Source of the DNA: Fodinicurvata sediminis DSM 21159
Lineage (GTDB): Bacteria; Pseudomonadota; Alphaproteobacteria; Kiloniellales; DSM-21159
Assembly: GCF_000420625.1 (NCBI RefSeq)
Contig: NZ_ATVH01000016.1
Coordinates: 62,001 to 126,000 of the forward strand
Direction of reading: 5' to 3'
DNA: 64,000 bases
Shown: positions 41,063 to 51,560 of the stretch, one piece after another
Layout of the letters: the number at the start of each line of letters is the position of its first letter
Position numbering within the stretch: the first letter of the stretch is position 1
Program-made: the position numbers and the translations under genes
Notes under the pieces: model-generated
The model's database searches: none
Told to the model about the DNA's origin: nothing
What the model saw: the letters and a program-made list of their open reading frames with translations, nothing else

Positions 41063-42148
41063 ATGGCGCGCATCGAATTGAAGAACCTGGCACACTCCTA
41101 CCTCGACACGCCGCGCGATGAGGCCGACTATGCCCTGAAGGAGATGACTCATGTCTGGGAGGACGGGGGCGCTTATGCGCTGTTGGGGCCTTCCGGCTGT
41201 GGCAAGACCACACTGCTCAACATCATCTCGGGCCTGCTGGTCCCTTCTCAGGGACAGGTGTTTTTCAATGATCGTGACATGACTCGCGAGCCGCCGGAAA
41301 CGCGCAATATCGCCCAAGTCTTCCAGTTCCCTGTCATCTACGATTCCATGTCGGTCTATGACAACCTGGCCTTCCCGCTGCGCAACCGGAAATTCCAGGC
41401 CACGGAGGTGGACCGCCGCGTCAGGGAGGTCGCCGAGATGCTGGACCTGACGGATCGGCTGAAGCGCAGGGCGGAAAACCTGACGGCCGACATGAAGCAG
41501 AAAATCTCGCTGGGGCGTGGCCTGGTGCGTCCCGACGTCAACGCAATCCTTTTCGATGAACCGCTGACGGTGATCGACCCGCACATGAAATGGCTTCTGC
41601 GCGGCCAGCTGAAGCAGCTGCACAAGGATTTCAATCATACCATGGTCTATGTGACCCATGACCAGACCGAGGCCCTGACCTTCGCCGACAAGGTGGTCGT
41701 GATGTATGAAGGCGAGGTCGTGCAAATCGGCACTCCTGAAGAACTCTTCGAGAAACCGGCGCATACCTTCGTGGGCTATTTCATCGGCTCGCCCGGCATG
41801 AACGTCCTGGATTGCAAGATAGAGGGCAAGCAGGCCTGGTTTGGAGAACACAAGCTTGACCTGCCCACAGGCCACGATATCCCCGCCGGCCTGGAGGGCA
41901 GGGTCCAGATTGGCATTCGGCCGGAATTCGTGAGCGTGACCCAACCGGAAGAGGGCTTGCCGGCCCGTCTGGAACGCGTTGATGATGTTGGACGCTATCG
42001 CATCGCGCGCCTGACCCTGAATGACCAGGAGGTGGCCGCGATACTGCCTGAAGGGAGCACGCTTCCGTCGGATACGGCAGGGGTGCAATTCGAGTCCGGG
42101 CACCTGCACGTGTACATGGACGGTCATCTCAGTGAAGGGAGGCCCTGA
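41063..42148 (+). CDS. glpT: glycerol ABC importer ATPase GlpT
   Basis: A 361-residue ATPase partner of GlpS. Walker A is canonical (GPSGCGKTT), Walker B is AILFDEPLTVIDP, and the switch histidine is present (VYVTHDQTEAL). The signature is degenerate: NLTADMKQK where LSGGQxQR is expected, near residue 142. The C-terminal domain (from about 240) is the CUT1 regulatory barrel. Here glpT denotes the rhizobial ABC ATPase. It follows glpS by 16 bases with AGGAGGGAAG as ribosome site. Confidence 0.9.
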   Translation: MARIELKNLAHSYLDTPRDEADYALKEMTHVWEDGGAYALLGPSGCGKTTLLNIISGLLVPSQGQVFFNDRDMTREPPETRNIAQVFQFPVIYDSMSVYDNLAFPLRNRKFQATEVDRRVREVAEMLDLTDRLKRRAENLTADMKQKISLGRGLVRPDVNAILFDEPLTVIDPHMKWLLRGQLKQLHKDFNHTMVYVTHDQTEALTFADKVVVMYEGEVVQIGTPEELFEKPAHTFVGYFIGSPGMNVLDCKIEGKQAWFGEHKLDLPTGHDIPAGLEGRVQIGIRPEFVSVTQPEEGLPARLERVDDVGRYRIARLTLNDQEVAAILPEGSTLPSDTAGVQFESGHLHVYMDGHLSEGRP

Positions 42149-42151
42149 GTC

Positions 42152-43029
<878 letters not shown>

Positions 43030-43033
<4 letters not shown>

Positions 43034-43827
43034 AAGGGCGCTGGCTGATCCCGACGATCTATATCGTCCTGCTGATGATCCCGATCTACTGGCTGGTCAA
43101 CATGTCCTTCAAGACCAACCAGGAGATTCTGTCGGTTCTTTCTCCCGTTCCGCTGAACCCGACACTGGACAACTACATCGTCATCTTCACCGATCCGTCC
43201 TGGTATTCGGGCTACATCAACTCGACGATCTATGTCCTGCTCAATATGTTCATTTCGGTGGCAGTGGCCCTGCCGGCGGCCTATGCCTTCTCGCGCTATC
43301 GCTTCCTGGGTGACAAGCACCTGTTCTTCTGGCTGCTGACGAACCGCATGGCGCCGCCGGCCGTCTTCGCGCTTCCATTCTTCCAACTCTATTCTTCGGT
43401 TGGCCTGTTCGACACGCACATTGCCGTGGCTCTAGCACACTGCCTGTTCAACGTGCCGTTGGCGGTCTGGATCCTGGAGGGCTTCATGTCGGGAGTTCCC
43501 AAGGAGATCGACGAAACGGCATATATCGACGGCTATTCCTTCCCGAAGTTCTTCGTGAAGATCTTCATGCCGCAGATCGCCTCGGGCGTCGGCGTTGCCG
43601 CCTTCTTCTGCTTCATGTTCTCCTGGGTCGAGCTGCTGCTGGCACGCACCCTGACCTCGGTCAATGCGAAACCGATCGCGGCAACCATGACTCGAACGGT
43701 CTCGGCCTCGGGCCTGGATTGGGGCGTATTGGCGGCGGCCGGGGTGCTGACCATCATTCCCGGCGCGCTGGTGATCTATTTCGTGCGAAACTACATAGCC
43801 AAGGGCTTCGCCCTGGGCCGCGTGTAA
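43030..43827 (+). CDS. glpQ: glycerol ABC importer permease GlpQ
   Basis: A 265-residue permease of the MalG/UgpE type with six helices, beginning WLIPTIYIVLLMIPIYWLV. The EAA loop is ETAYIDGYSFPKFFVKIFMP near residue 160. It pairs with GlpP. The name here is the rhizobial permease, not the glycerophosphodiester phosphodiesterase. It begins inside the glpP stop. Confidence 0.9.
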
Positions 43828-43839
43828 GGGACTTTTGCC

Positions 43840-44124
43840 ATGGAACTCAATCTTCAATGGATGGCCTGGACCTGGCAGACGGGCCTGTTCTTCGCAGGCA
43901 TTTTCCTGGGTCTGGTGGCCATGTCCCTCTGGCAGCAGGTCTCGCCCACGATTGAGCGGGTCGGTGTCCTGGGTATTGCCACGACACGCGGAGACCGCTT
44001 CTTCATCTCGCTGCTTGGCAGTGCGTACATACACGTACTCTGGATCGGTTTTGTCGATCTCGACCTGCTCTGGGCCTCTGCGCTCAGCATCGCCTATGCG
44101 ATTGCGGTTTTCCGGTGGGTCTAG
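43840..44124 (+). CDS. glpU: small DUF2160 membrane protein GlpU
   Basis: A 94-residue integral membrane protein with about three hydrophobic helices (WQTGLFFAGIFLGLVAMSLW, FFISLLGSAYIHVLWIGF, ASALSIAYAIAVFRWV). It matches the DUF2160 family that is found only inside glycerol ABC operons. Its role is unknown; it may assist assembly or ligand transfer. It stands between the second permease and the binding protein, as in rhizobia. Confidence 0.85.
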   Translation: MELNLQWMAWTWQTGLFFAGIFLGLVAMSLWQQVSPTIERVGVLGIATTRGDRFFISLLGSAYIHVLWIGFVDLDLLWASALSIAYAIAVFRWV

Positions 44125-44200
44125 ATTGATGAAGGGGCTGAACGGGCGCCCATGGAAAGCCCGGACGCGTAGAATAAGCAGAATATAGGGAGGAAATCAG

Positions 44201-45922
44201 ATGTTGAGAAAAACACTCTTCACCGCCTCCGCCATGGTACTCGCACTGGGAATCCAGAACGCCATGGCGGACATGGAGGCGGCGGAACGCTGGATCGACG
44301 AGGAATTCCAGCCGTCGACCCTGTCCAAGGAAGAACAGATGAAGGAAATGGAATGGTTCATCGAGGCAGCGGAACCATTCAAGGGCATGGATATCAATGT
44401 GGTGTCGGAAACCATCACCACGCACGAGTATGAATCCAACGTTCTGGCGAAAGCCTTTGCGGAAATCACGGGCATCAACGTCACCCATGACCTGATCGGC
44501 GAAGGTGACGTGATCGAGAAGCTGCAGACCGAGATGCAGTCGGGCCGCAGCATCTATGATGCCTATATCAACGATTCCGATTTGATCGGGACCCACTCGC
44601 GCTATGATTCGGTGATCCCGCTCAGCGACTATATGGAAGGCGAAGGCGCGGACGTCACCAACCCCATGCTGGATATCGACGACTTCATGGGGATTTCCTT
44701 CACCACTGGGCCGGACGGCAAGATCTATCAGCTGCCGGACCAGCAGTTCGCCAATCTCTATTGGTTCCGCTACGACTGGTTCCAGCGCGAGGATTTCCAG
44801 GAGCAGTTCCAGGAGATCTACGGCTACGAACTGGGTGTTCCGGTCAACTGGTCGGCCTATGAGGACATTGCCGAGTTCTTCAGCGAGCATGTTGGTGAGA
44901 TCGACGGCGAGCAGGTCTATGGCCACATGGACTACGGCAAGCGCGATCCTTCGCTGGGCTGGCGCTTCACCGACGCCTGGCTGTCCATGGCGGGGGCCGG
45001 CGACAAGGGCATTCCCAATGGTGTGCCAGTGGATGAATGGGGCATTCGCATGGAGGAGTGCCGTCCTGTCGGATCATCCGTTGAGCGTGGCGGTGCCACC
45101 AACGGTCCGGCTGCGGTCTATTCCCTGCAGAAGTACATCGACTGGCTGAAAGCCTATGCACCGCCGGAAGCCGCTGGCATGACCTTCTCTGAAGCCGGGC
45201 CGGTGCCGGCGCAGGGCAATGTCGCCCAGCAGATCTTCTGGTACACCGCCTTCACCGCGGACATGGCCAAGGAAGGCCTGCCGGTCGTGGACGAGGACGG
45301 TAATCCGAAATGGCGCATGGCTCCCTCTCCGCACGGGCCCTATTGGGAAGAGGGCATGAAGCTGGGCTATCAAGACGCCGGTTCCTGGACCCTGATGAAG
45401 GCCACCGAGCCGGATCGCCGAAAGGCCGCCTGGCTCTATGCCCAGTTCACGGTGTCCAAGACCGTCAGCCTGAAGAAGACCCATGTCGGCCTGACCCCGA
45501 TCCGGGACAGCGATATCCGGCATGAGTCCTTTACCGAGCGGGCGCCGAAGCTGGGTGGCCTGGTGGAGTTCTATCGTTCCCCAGCCCGCGTCCAGTGGAC
45601 TCCCACTGGCGTGAACGTGCCGGACTATCCGCGTCTGGCCCAGCTGTGGTGGCAGAACGTGGCCGAGGCGGTGACCGGTGAAATGACGGCTCAGGAGGCC
45701 ATGGACAGCCTGGCTCAGCAGCAGGACGAAATCATGGCGCGCCTGGAGCGTGCCGGCGTCCAAGGCGATTGCGGACCCAAGCTGAACGAACCGCGCGATG
45801 CGCAGTACTGGTTCGATCAGGAGGGTGCGCCAAAGCCCAAGCTGGACAATGAGAAGCCCCAGGGCGAGACCGTCAAGTACGATGAACTTGTGCAGCAGTG
45901 GCAGGACGCTCAGGAAGACTGA
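44201..45922 (+). CDS. glpV: glycerol ABC importer binding protein GlpV
   Basis: A 573-residue periplasmic binding protein of the extracellular solute-binding family 1 type. Residues 1-23 form a signal peptide (LFTASAMVLALGIQNAMA). It is longer than ordinary sugar-binding proteins, as reported for GlpV. Recognisable parts are EITGINVTHDLIGEGDV, GHMDYGKRDPSLGWRFTD and SWTLMKATEPDRRKAAWLYAQ (hand translation). AGGGAGGAAA forms a strong ribosome site. A terminator follows, closing the glpD-glpV transcript. Confidence 0.9.
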   Translation: MLRKTLFTASAMVLALGIQNAMADMEAAERWIDEEFQPSTLSKEEQMKEMEWFIEAAEPFKGMDINVVSETITTHEYESNVLAKAFAEITGINVTHDLIGEGDVIEKLQTEMQSGRSIYDAYINDSDLIGTHSRYDSVIPLSDYMEGEGADVTNPMLDIDDFMGISFTTGPDGKIYQLPDQQFANLYWFRYDWFQREDFQEQFQEIYGYELGVPVNWSAYEDIAEFFSEHVGEIDGEQVYGHMDYGKRDPSLGWRFTDAWLSMAGAGDKGIPNGVPVDEWGIRMEECRPVGSSVERGGATNGPAAVYSLQKYIDWLKAYAPPEAAGMTFSEAGPVPAQGNVAQQIFWYTAFTADMAKEGLPVVDEDGNPKWRMAPSPHGPYWEEGMKLGYQDAGSWTLMKATEPDRRKAAWLYAQFTVSKTVSLKKTHVGLTPIRDSDIRHESFTERAPKLGGLVEFYRSPARVQWTPTGVNVPDYPRLAQLWWQNVAEAVTGEMTAQEAMDSLAQQQDEIMARLERAGVQGDCGPKLNEPRDAQYWFDQEGAPKPKLDNEKPQGETVKYDELVQQWQDAQED

Positions 45923-45942
45923 GCTGATTTCCACAAGGATCT

Positions 45943-45976
45943 GGGCCGGAAACCATATGGATTTCCGGCCCTTTTC
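45943..45976 (+). terminator. rho-independent terminator after glpV
   Basis: GGGCCGGAAA (45943-45952) pairs with TTTCCGGCCC (45962-45971), then TTTTCT. It separates glpV from glpK, so the kinase needs its own promoter or readthrough. Confidence 0.88.
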
Positions 45977-46034
45977 TATCCGCAAGGCTGGTTATACAAC
46001 CATGTAACGGGTTCATGCATAGGGAGGCAAAGTC

Positions 46035-47540
46035 ATGGCCAAGTATGTGATGGCAATTGATCAGGGAACCACGTCTTCACGGGCCATCCTTTTCGACAGG
46101 GACCATCAGATTGCCGCCGTGGCGCAGCAGGAGTTCAAGCAGTATTTCCCGCGCTCAGGCTGGGTGGAGCATGACCCCGAGGACATATGGCGCAGCGTGT
46201 TGGAAACCTGTCGGGAGGCTATGAACAAGGCGGGGGCTGCGGCCGCTGACATTGCAGCGATCGGGATCACGAACCAGAGAGAGACAACTCTGGTTTGGGA
46301 TCGCAATACGGGCGAAGCGATACACAAGGCCATCGTCTGGCAGGACCGTCGCACGGCAGACAACTGTGCAGCGATGAAGAAGGCCGGACATGAAAGCGAG
46401 GTGCGTTCGCGTACAGGCCTGCTGCTGGATTCCTATTTTTCCGGCACGAAGGTGGCCTGGATTCTCGATCATGTGGACGGAGCGCGTGAAAGGGCGGAAC
46501 GCGGCGAGCTTGTATTCGGCACCGTGGACAGTTTTCTCATCTGGCGACTGACAGGTGGGAAGCGACATGTCACAGATGCCACCAATGCTTCGCGGACATT
46601 GCTTTACAATATCCACAAGGGGACCTGGGACCGGGAGTTGCTCTCCATACTGAACGTCCATGAAAGCATGCTGCCGGAGGTTCTGGACTCGGCTGCCGCA
46701 TTCGGCGAGACCGAACCTGAACTGTTCGGGGAAGAGATCCCCATCCTTGGTGTTGCCGGTGACCAGCAGGCGGCTTCGGTCGGGCAGGCCTGTTTCGAAC
46801 CGGGCATGATCAAGTCGACCTACGGCACAGGGTGCTTTGCCCTGCTGAATACGGGCTCGCAGTCGGTGATTTCCCGCAACCGGCTTCTGACAACCGTGCT
46901 CTACCAACTGGATGGCAAGCCCACCTATGCCCTGGAGGGATCGATCTTTGTCGCGGGAGCTGCGGTCCAGTGGTTGCGCGATGAACTGGGATTGATCGAG
47001 ACGGCAGCCGAGACGGCAGAACTGGCGGATCGCTCTGATCCGAACCAGGATGTCTATCTGGTGCCCGCCTTTACCGGCATGGGGGCCCCCTATTGGGATT
47101 CAGCGGCGCGGGGTGCCATGTTCGGCTTGAGCCGGGGAACCGGAGTGCCCGAATTTGCCCGTGCGGCCCTGGAAGCTGTGGGCTATCAGACCCGCGATCT
47201 GCTCGAGGCCATGCGCGGGGATTGGGGAGGCGGATCCCTGAGCGACACCGTTCTGCGCGTGGACGGCGGTATGGTCGCGAGCGACTGGCTGATGCAGTTC
47301 CTGGCGGATATCCTGGATGCGCCCGTCGACCGACCGACGGTCCTGGAGACGACGGCTTCTGGCGCCGCCTACCTGGCCGGTTACAAGGCAGGCTTCTATG
47401 AAGAGCCGAAGGTCTTTGCCGAACGCTGGAACCTGGACCGGCGGTTTGCACCGCAGATGTCGGAGAAGGATCGGGCCCGCAAGTACGAGGGCTGGCAGGA
47501 TGCGATCTCCAGAACCCTTGTGCGTGATCCCGGTGGTTGA
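46035..47540 (+). CDS. glpK: glycerol kinase
   Basis: A 501-residue FGGY kinase that phosphorylates incoming glycerol to glycerol-3-phosphate. It shows [14 protein letters not shown] at the start, [21 protein letters not shown], and the C-terminal FGGY signature in [20 protein letters not shown]. It is full length. AGGGAGG lies seven bases before ATG 46035. It completes the pathway with GlpD and the importer and also supplies the GlpR inducer. It is convergent with a YeiH-family gene only five bases away. Confidence 0.95.
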   Translation: MAKYVMAIDQGTTSSRAILFDRDHQIAAVAQQEFKQYFPRSGWVEHDPEDIWRSVLETCREAMNKAGAAAADIAAIGITNQRETTLVWDRNTGEAIHKAIVWQDRRTADNCAAMKKAGHESEVRSRTGLLLDSYFSGTKVAWILDHVDGARERAERGELVFGTVDSFLIWRLTGGKRHVTDATNASRTLLYNIHKGTWDRELLSILNVHESMLPEVLDSAAAFGETEPELFGEEIPILGVAGDQQAASVGQACFEPGMIKSTYGTGCFALLNTGSQSVISRNRLLTTVLYQLDGKPTYALEGSIFVAGAAVQWLRDELGLIETAAETAELADRSDPNQDVYLVPAFTGMGAPYWDSAARGAMFGLSRGTGVPEFARAALEAVGYQTRDLLEAMRGDWGGGSLSDTVLRVDGGMVASDWLMQFLADILDAPVDRPTVLETTASGAAYLAGYKAGFYEEPKVFAERWNLDRRFAPQMSEKDRARKYEGWQDAISRTLVRDPGG

Positions 47541-47545
47541 AGGCT

Positions 47546-48571
47546 TCAGATTGTCATCAGGGCGGCAATCACGATGGAGGCGATGAAGACGGTTTCGGCT
47601 ACGATCATGCCGATGGCACGGCCTCCGACTTTCACCATCTCGACCAGGGAGGTCTTGACCCCCAATGCGGCAATCGCGGTGATGATGCACCAGCGTGAGG
47701 CCTCGCTGAGCACGTTCTGAACGCTCTCGGGAATGAGTGTCAGGCTGTTGGCGCCCACGATCAGCAGGAAGGCAATCAGGAAGCCGGGCAGCAGGTTTCC
47801 GGCCTTGCCGCCGCCGCTGCCATCCGAAATGCGGCGTGCTGCCAGGGATATGGTCAGGACCACCGGCACCAGCAGCGCAACGCGCAGAAGCTTGATGATG
47901 GTGGCCGTATCGCCGGCCTCGTCCGAGACACTGTAGCCTGCGCCCACGACCTGGGCGACGTCATGAATGGTGCCGCCCAGGAAGACGCCGGTCTGGGTGT
48001 CGTCGAAATTGAAAAGTCCGGCAATCACGGGATAGAGGATCATGGCGGCCGTGCTGAGCGTGGTCACGCCGATGATGGTGAAGACCGTGTCGCGTTCCTT
48101 GCTCTTGTAGTTCGGGAGGACCGATGAGATGGCGGCCGCGGCCGAGGCGCCGCAGATGGCCACCGAACCGGCGGACAGGATCCCGAAACGGCTGTTGAGC
48201 CCCAGTGTCCGGGCAGCCAGGAAGCCGAAACCGATGGTCAGCACGACAGCGGCCGCCACGGCCAGCATGACTTCGCCCCCCAGCGCCAGGATCTGCTCCA
48301 CCGTGATGCGCGCGCCCAGCAGGGCCACGCCGATACGCAGGATCTGCTTTGCCGTGAAGCCCACGCCCGGCGCAAAGCGGGGTTCGGCGGAGACGAAATT
48401 GAAGGCCATGCCCAGCAAGAGGGCAAAGAGGATCGTCGGCCCACCGTAGTGATCGGTGATGAAGTGTGCGGCCATGGCAATCAGGATACTGAACAGCAGG
48501 CCTGGCAGCAGCTCGGGCAACGCCTGAAACCAATCGCTCAGTTTCCGGGCGGCATCTTTTGTTCTTTTCAT
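47546..48571 (-). CDS. YeiH-family putative sulfate/anion exporter
   Basis: A 341-residue integral membrane protein (Cons_hypoth698/YeiH family) with about ten helices. It starts near LLPGLLFSILIAMAAHF and includes AGSVAICGASAAAAISSVLPNY near residue 140, a family hallmark, and GGTIHDVAQVVGAGYSVSD near residue 205. Members are linked to sulfate or sulfite export during taurine or sulfoacetate use. Here no sulfonate genes adjoin, though a thiol dioxygenase is encoded 19 kb away. Function is only suggested by family. Confidence 0.84.
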   Translation of the reverse strand: MKRTKDAARKLSDWFQALPELLPGLLFSILIAMAAHFITDHYGGPTILFALLLGMAFNFVSAEPRFAPGVGFTAKQILRIGVALLGARITVEQILALGGEVMLAVAAAVVLTIGFGFLAARTLGLNSRFGILSAGSVAICGASAAAAISSVLPNYKSKERDTVFTIIGVTTLSTAAMILYPVIAGLFNFDDTQTGVFLGGTIHDVAQVVGAGYSVSDEAGDTATIIKLLRVALLVPVVLTISLAARRISDGSGGGKAGNLLPGFLIAFLLIVGANSLTLIPESVQNVLSEASRWCIITAIAALGVKTSLVEMVKVGGRAIGMIVAETVFIASIVIAALMTI

Positions 48572-48751
48572 GCTTTCGCGTGTTGTCGCGGGACTGACCT
48601 GTCCCTCGCGCCCTTCCTCGTGTCTGTCTTCCGATTATGTGATCCAGCCGGATCAACGGGTTGGCGGAGCCCATCATGCACGTGAGAGCGGTGCGGTAAA
48701 TCGCTATTGCCGTATTTCTGGCATGCGGGCCAAGCGGTGTTCAGTGGACTG

Positions 48752-49411
48752 TCAGTCAATCAGCTCGGCGACGGCATCCAGGTCCTCAAATTCGTCGAGC
48801 GGTGGACTGTCCGGATATTCCTGCGGCTGGCCACTGCGGTTGATCCAGGTTGCACGGAACCCGAAGGCGGCCGCGCCTGCAGCATCCCAGGGGTTGGACG
48901 ACAGGAAGACCACGGAGCTGGGGCTGACGGAGAAATGATCGCAGCCCATCTGGTAGACACGCGGATCCGGTTTGTAGATTCCGATCTCCTCTATGGACAA
49001 GACGGCGTCAAGCAGATCGGTGAGACCGGCTGTCCGGACAGCGGGCTCGAGCATTTCCGGTGCTCCGTTCGACAGGATGGCCGTTTTGATTCCGCGCTCC
49101 TTCAGGTCCTGCAGGCAGGTCACGGCGTCCGGATAGGGCTCGAGGTTCAGATAGGCCTGCAAGAGTTCGTCCCGTATCATCTCGTCGCGCACGCCATGCA
49201 TCATCAGCGCATGGTCCAGGGCGCGCTGGGTCAAGGTCCAGAAATCCCGGTGATGGCCCATGAGGGCATGGACCCATGAGTATTCCAGTTGCTTGCTGCG
49301 CCAGAGTGCGGAAATTGCGCTTGCGTCGGGTCCCAGCAGGTCTGCATGACGGGCAACGGCGGAATGGACATCCAGAAGGGTACCGTAGGCATCGAAAAGA
49401 CAGACGGTCAT
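48752..49411 (-). CDS. haloacid dehalogenase type II
   Basis: A 219-residue HAD-superfamily enzyme of the L-2-haloacid dehalogenase type. Nucleophile motif LFDAYGTLLDVHS contains Asp and the aromatic Tyr typical of dehalogenases rather than phosphatases. AILSNGAPEML is motif II, KPDPRVY motif III, and FLSSNPWDAAGA is the dehalogenase motif IV. ATG at 49411 has AAGGAG six bases upstream; the longer open frame is not supported. It hydrolyses 2-haloalkanoates in the family. It is divergent from the aldolase gene. Confidence 0.86.
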   Translation of the reverse strand: MTVCLFDAYGTLLDVHSAVARHADLLGPDASAISALWRSKQLEYSWVHALMGHHRDFWTLTQRALDHALMMHGVRDEMIRDELLQAYLNLEPYPDAVTCLQDLKERGIKTAILSNGAPEMLEPAVRTAGLTDLLDAVLSIEEIGIYKPDPRVYQMGCDHFSVSPSSVVFLSSNPWDAAGAAAFGFRATWINRSGQPQEYPDSPPLDEFEDLDAVAELID

Positions 49412-49539
49412 GGAAAGCTCCTTTAGTGGCGGCAGTGATCTTTTGACCTGCAGCTTGACAGGCTGTGCCCGGCAAGTCATAGCGCGAAAGTCCGCCTTGG
49501 TGCCACAAGGCAGCTGCAAGCGAAACAGACAGGCAAGGC

Positions 49540-50205
49540 ATGACAGACCGGGAACAGCGCAGCGCGATCATACAGGCCTGCCTGGAGATGAACAGGAACG
49601 GGCTGAATCAGGGCACGTCCGGCAACATCAGTGCAAGGCACGAGAATGGCCTGCTCATAACCCCGAGCGGTCTCGCCTATGAGAAGCTTCGGCCCGAGGA
49701 TATCATCTTCCTGGATATGCAGGGACAGCCCCACGGCCGCTGGAAGCCATCCAGCGAATGGCGCTTCCACAGGGATATCCTGCATGCACGTCCGGAGGCT
49801 GGCGCCGTGGTCCATGTTCACTCACCCTACGCCACGGCGCTTGCCATACTGGGGCGTGAAATACCGGCCATTCATTACATGATTGCGGCGGCAGGTGGAC
49901 CGACCATCCGCTGTGCGCCCTATGCCACCTTCGGCACCGAAGAGTTGTCTCGGCATGCCGTGGAGGCGCTGGAAGGGCGCGCGGCCTGCCTGCTGGCCAA
50001 CCACGGCATGATCGCAGTGGGGCCTGACCTTGCAAAAGCTCTCTGGCTGGCCGGGGAGGTCGAAACCCTGGCGCGTCAGTACCATGCCTGCCTGCAGGTG
50101 GGCGAACCTGTTATCCTGTCCGATGCCGAGATTGCTTGTGTGGTCGAGAAGTTCCGTTCCTATGGGCCTGCAGCCCAGGAAGCCGCTTCATCAACGTCGG
50201 ATTGA
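49540..50205 (+). CDS. class II aldolase (FucA/OtnC-like)
   Basis: A 221-residue zinc aldolase/decarboxylase of the class II aldolase/adducin family. QGTSGNISARHENGLLITPS and KPSSEWRFHRDI bind substrate phosphate, VVHVHSPYATALA supplies two zinc histidines and LLANHGMIAVG a third. It resembles L-fuculose-1-phosphate aldolase and 3-oxo-tetronate 4-phosphate decarboxylase (OtnC). The next gene encodes a hydroxypyruvate isomerase/OtnI-like protein, which favours the tetronate route, but no OtnK kinase or LtnD dehydrogenase is in the window. Confidence 0.83.
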   Translation: MTDREQRSAIIQACLEMNRNGLNQGTSGNISARHENGLLITPSGLAYEKLRPEDIIFLDMQGQPHGRWKPSSEWRFHRDILHARPEAGAVVHVHSPYATALAILGREIPAIHYMIAAAGGPTIRCAPYATFGTEELSRHAVEALEGRAACLLANHGMIAVGPDLAKALWLAGEVETLARQYHACLQVGEPVILSDAEIACVVEKFRSYGPAAQEAASSTSD

Positions 50206-50223
50206 TCGTCGCGAGGAGATGCC

Positions 50224-51021
50224 ATGTCCCGCTTAGCAGCCAATCTTTCCCTCATGTTCACGGAATGGCCGTTTCTGGAGCGTTTCGACGTGGCGGCTGC
50301 CTGCGGCTTCAAAGGCGTTGAATACCTTTCGCCCTACGATATTCCTCCACAGGAACTGGCGAGAAAACTGAAGGATGCAGGCCTGCAGCAGGTGTTGTTC
50401 AACCTGTCACCCGGTGACAAGGAGGCGGGTGAGCGCGGACTTGCGGCCCTGCCCGGACGCCAAGCGGAGTTCAGGGAGACGCTTCAGCGGGCGTTGGAGT
50501 ATGCCGCGATTCTGGAATGTCCGCAGCTCCACGTCATGGCCGGGATCCCTAATGCAGACGAACCGCCTGCGCTTTGCCGCGAGGTTTATCTGGACAACTT
50601 GCGTTACGCGAGCGAAGAGGCCGCGAAGGCAGGGTGTCGATTGTTGATCGAGCCGATCAACCAGCGAGATATGCCAGGATACTATCTCAGCCTGCAGGAG
50701 GATGCGATGACGCTGCTGAGCGAGGTTGACGCAGACAATCTGAGGCTGCAATTCGACCTCTATCATTGCCAGATCATGCAGGGTGACCTGGAAAGACGTC
50801 TTCGCACGCAGATGCCACAGATCAGCCACATCCAGGTGGCCGGGGTGCCGGAACGCCATGAACCCTCGGTGGGTGAGGTCAATTATCCCTATCTTTTCAG
50901 TGTAATGGATGAACTTGGCTACGACGGCTGGGTCGGTTGCGAGTATCATCCGCTGGGCGGGACCCTGGAAGGGCTGGACTGGGCGCAGGCCTATGGGATT
51001 TCAGCCAGCTTGCCCGGGTGA
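50224..51021 (+). CDS. hydroxypyruvate isomerase family TIM barrel (Hyi/OtnI-like)
   Basis: A 265-residue AP_endonuc_2-type barrel. The N-terminal AANLSLMFTEWPFLERFDVAA is a hallmark of hydroxypyruvate isomerase, and LIEPINQRDMPGYYLS and FDLYHCQIMQGD hold the acidic and histidine metal ligands; GCEYHPLGGTLEGLDW closes the site. It converts hydroxypyruvate and tartronate semialdehyde or 2-oxo- and 3-oxo-tetronates. GCGAGGAG precedes ATG 50224. It is 18 bases after the aldolase and surely co-transcribed. Confidence 0.87.
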   Translation: MSRLAANLSLMFTEWPFLERFDVAAACGFKGVEYLSPYDIPPQELARKLKDAGLQQVLFNLSPGDKEAGERGLAALPGRQAEFRETLQRALEYAAILECPQLHVMAGIPNADEPPALCREVYLDNLRYASEEAAKAGCRLLIEPINQRDMPGYYLSLQEDAMTLLSEVDADNLRLQFDLYHCQIMQGDLERRLRTQMPQISHIQVAGVPERHEPSVGEVNYPYLFSVMDELGYDGWVGCEYHPLGGTLEGLDWAQAYGISASLPG

Positions 51022-51044
51022 AAGGAGCGCTTACATTAGTCTGC

Positions 51045-51560
51045 ATGAAACGCTCCATCACGATTGCCGCTGCCTGGCTGTTTCTGAGCGCTTGCAGCAC
51101 CACACCATCGGTCTATGCGCCGGCCGAAGATGGAAGGTATGGCTATTCGGAGCAGCGGCTGGAGGATAATCGCTACCGTGTTTCCTACTCCGGAAACAGT
51201 GCGACGTCGCGCGAAGAGGTCGAGGACTATCTGCTCTACCGCGCTTCCGAGCTTACCCTGCAGAACGGGTACGACCATTTCGTTATAACCTCACGGGATA
51301 CCGAACCGCGCACCTCCTATTACGGCAATGGCTCGCCCTATGCCGGTTGGCCGCCCGGATACGGTTTCTATGGCTATGGCGGCAGCGGTTTCGGGTGGGG
51401 ACTGTCCACCAGCACGAGCCGTCCTGTCACACGCTACAGAGCGTATGCGGATATCGTCCTTCATCGCGGCGAGAAGCCAGAGGGGAACGATTGGGCCTAT
51501 GATGCGCGCGATGTCATGAACCAGCTGGGTCCGAGAATCGTCCATCAGGTTGAAAAGTGA
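51045..51560 (+). CDS. lipoprotein, CC0125/CC1285-like family
   Basis: A 171-residue predicted lipoprotein. The signal peptide ends in the lipobox LSAC (Cys18), giving an envelope-anchored protein. The body shows GYSEQRLEDNRYRVSYSGNS and YLLYRASELTLQNGYDHF, characteristic of the CC0125/CC1285 family, followed by a glycine/tyrosine-rich stretch near residues 88-125. Function unknown. The AAAGGAG sequence is about 18 bases upstream of ATG 51045, a long spacing; no other start fits. Confidence 0.78.
   Translation: MKRSITIAAAWLFLSACSTTPSVYAPAEDGRYGYSEQRLEDNRYRVSYSGNSATSREEVEDYLLYRASELTLQNGYDHFVITSRDTEPRTSYYGNGSPYAGWPPGYGFYGYGGSGFGWGLSTSTSRPVTRYRAYADIVLHRGEKPEGNDWAYDARDVMNQLGPRIVHQVEK

Noticed and set aside
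39496-41073. Antisense open frame of 525 codons over glpD/glpS
   Set aside because: It mirrors the codon phase of strongly supported genes in GC-rich DNA. The translated sequence has no recognisable domain and there is no ribosome site.
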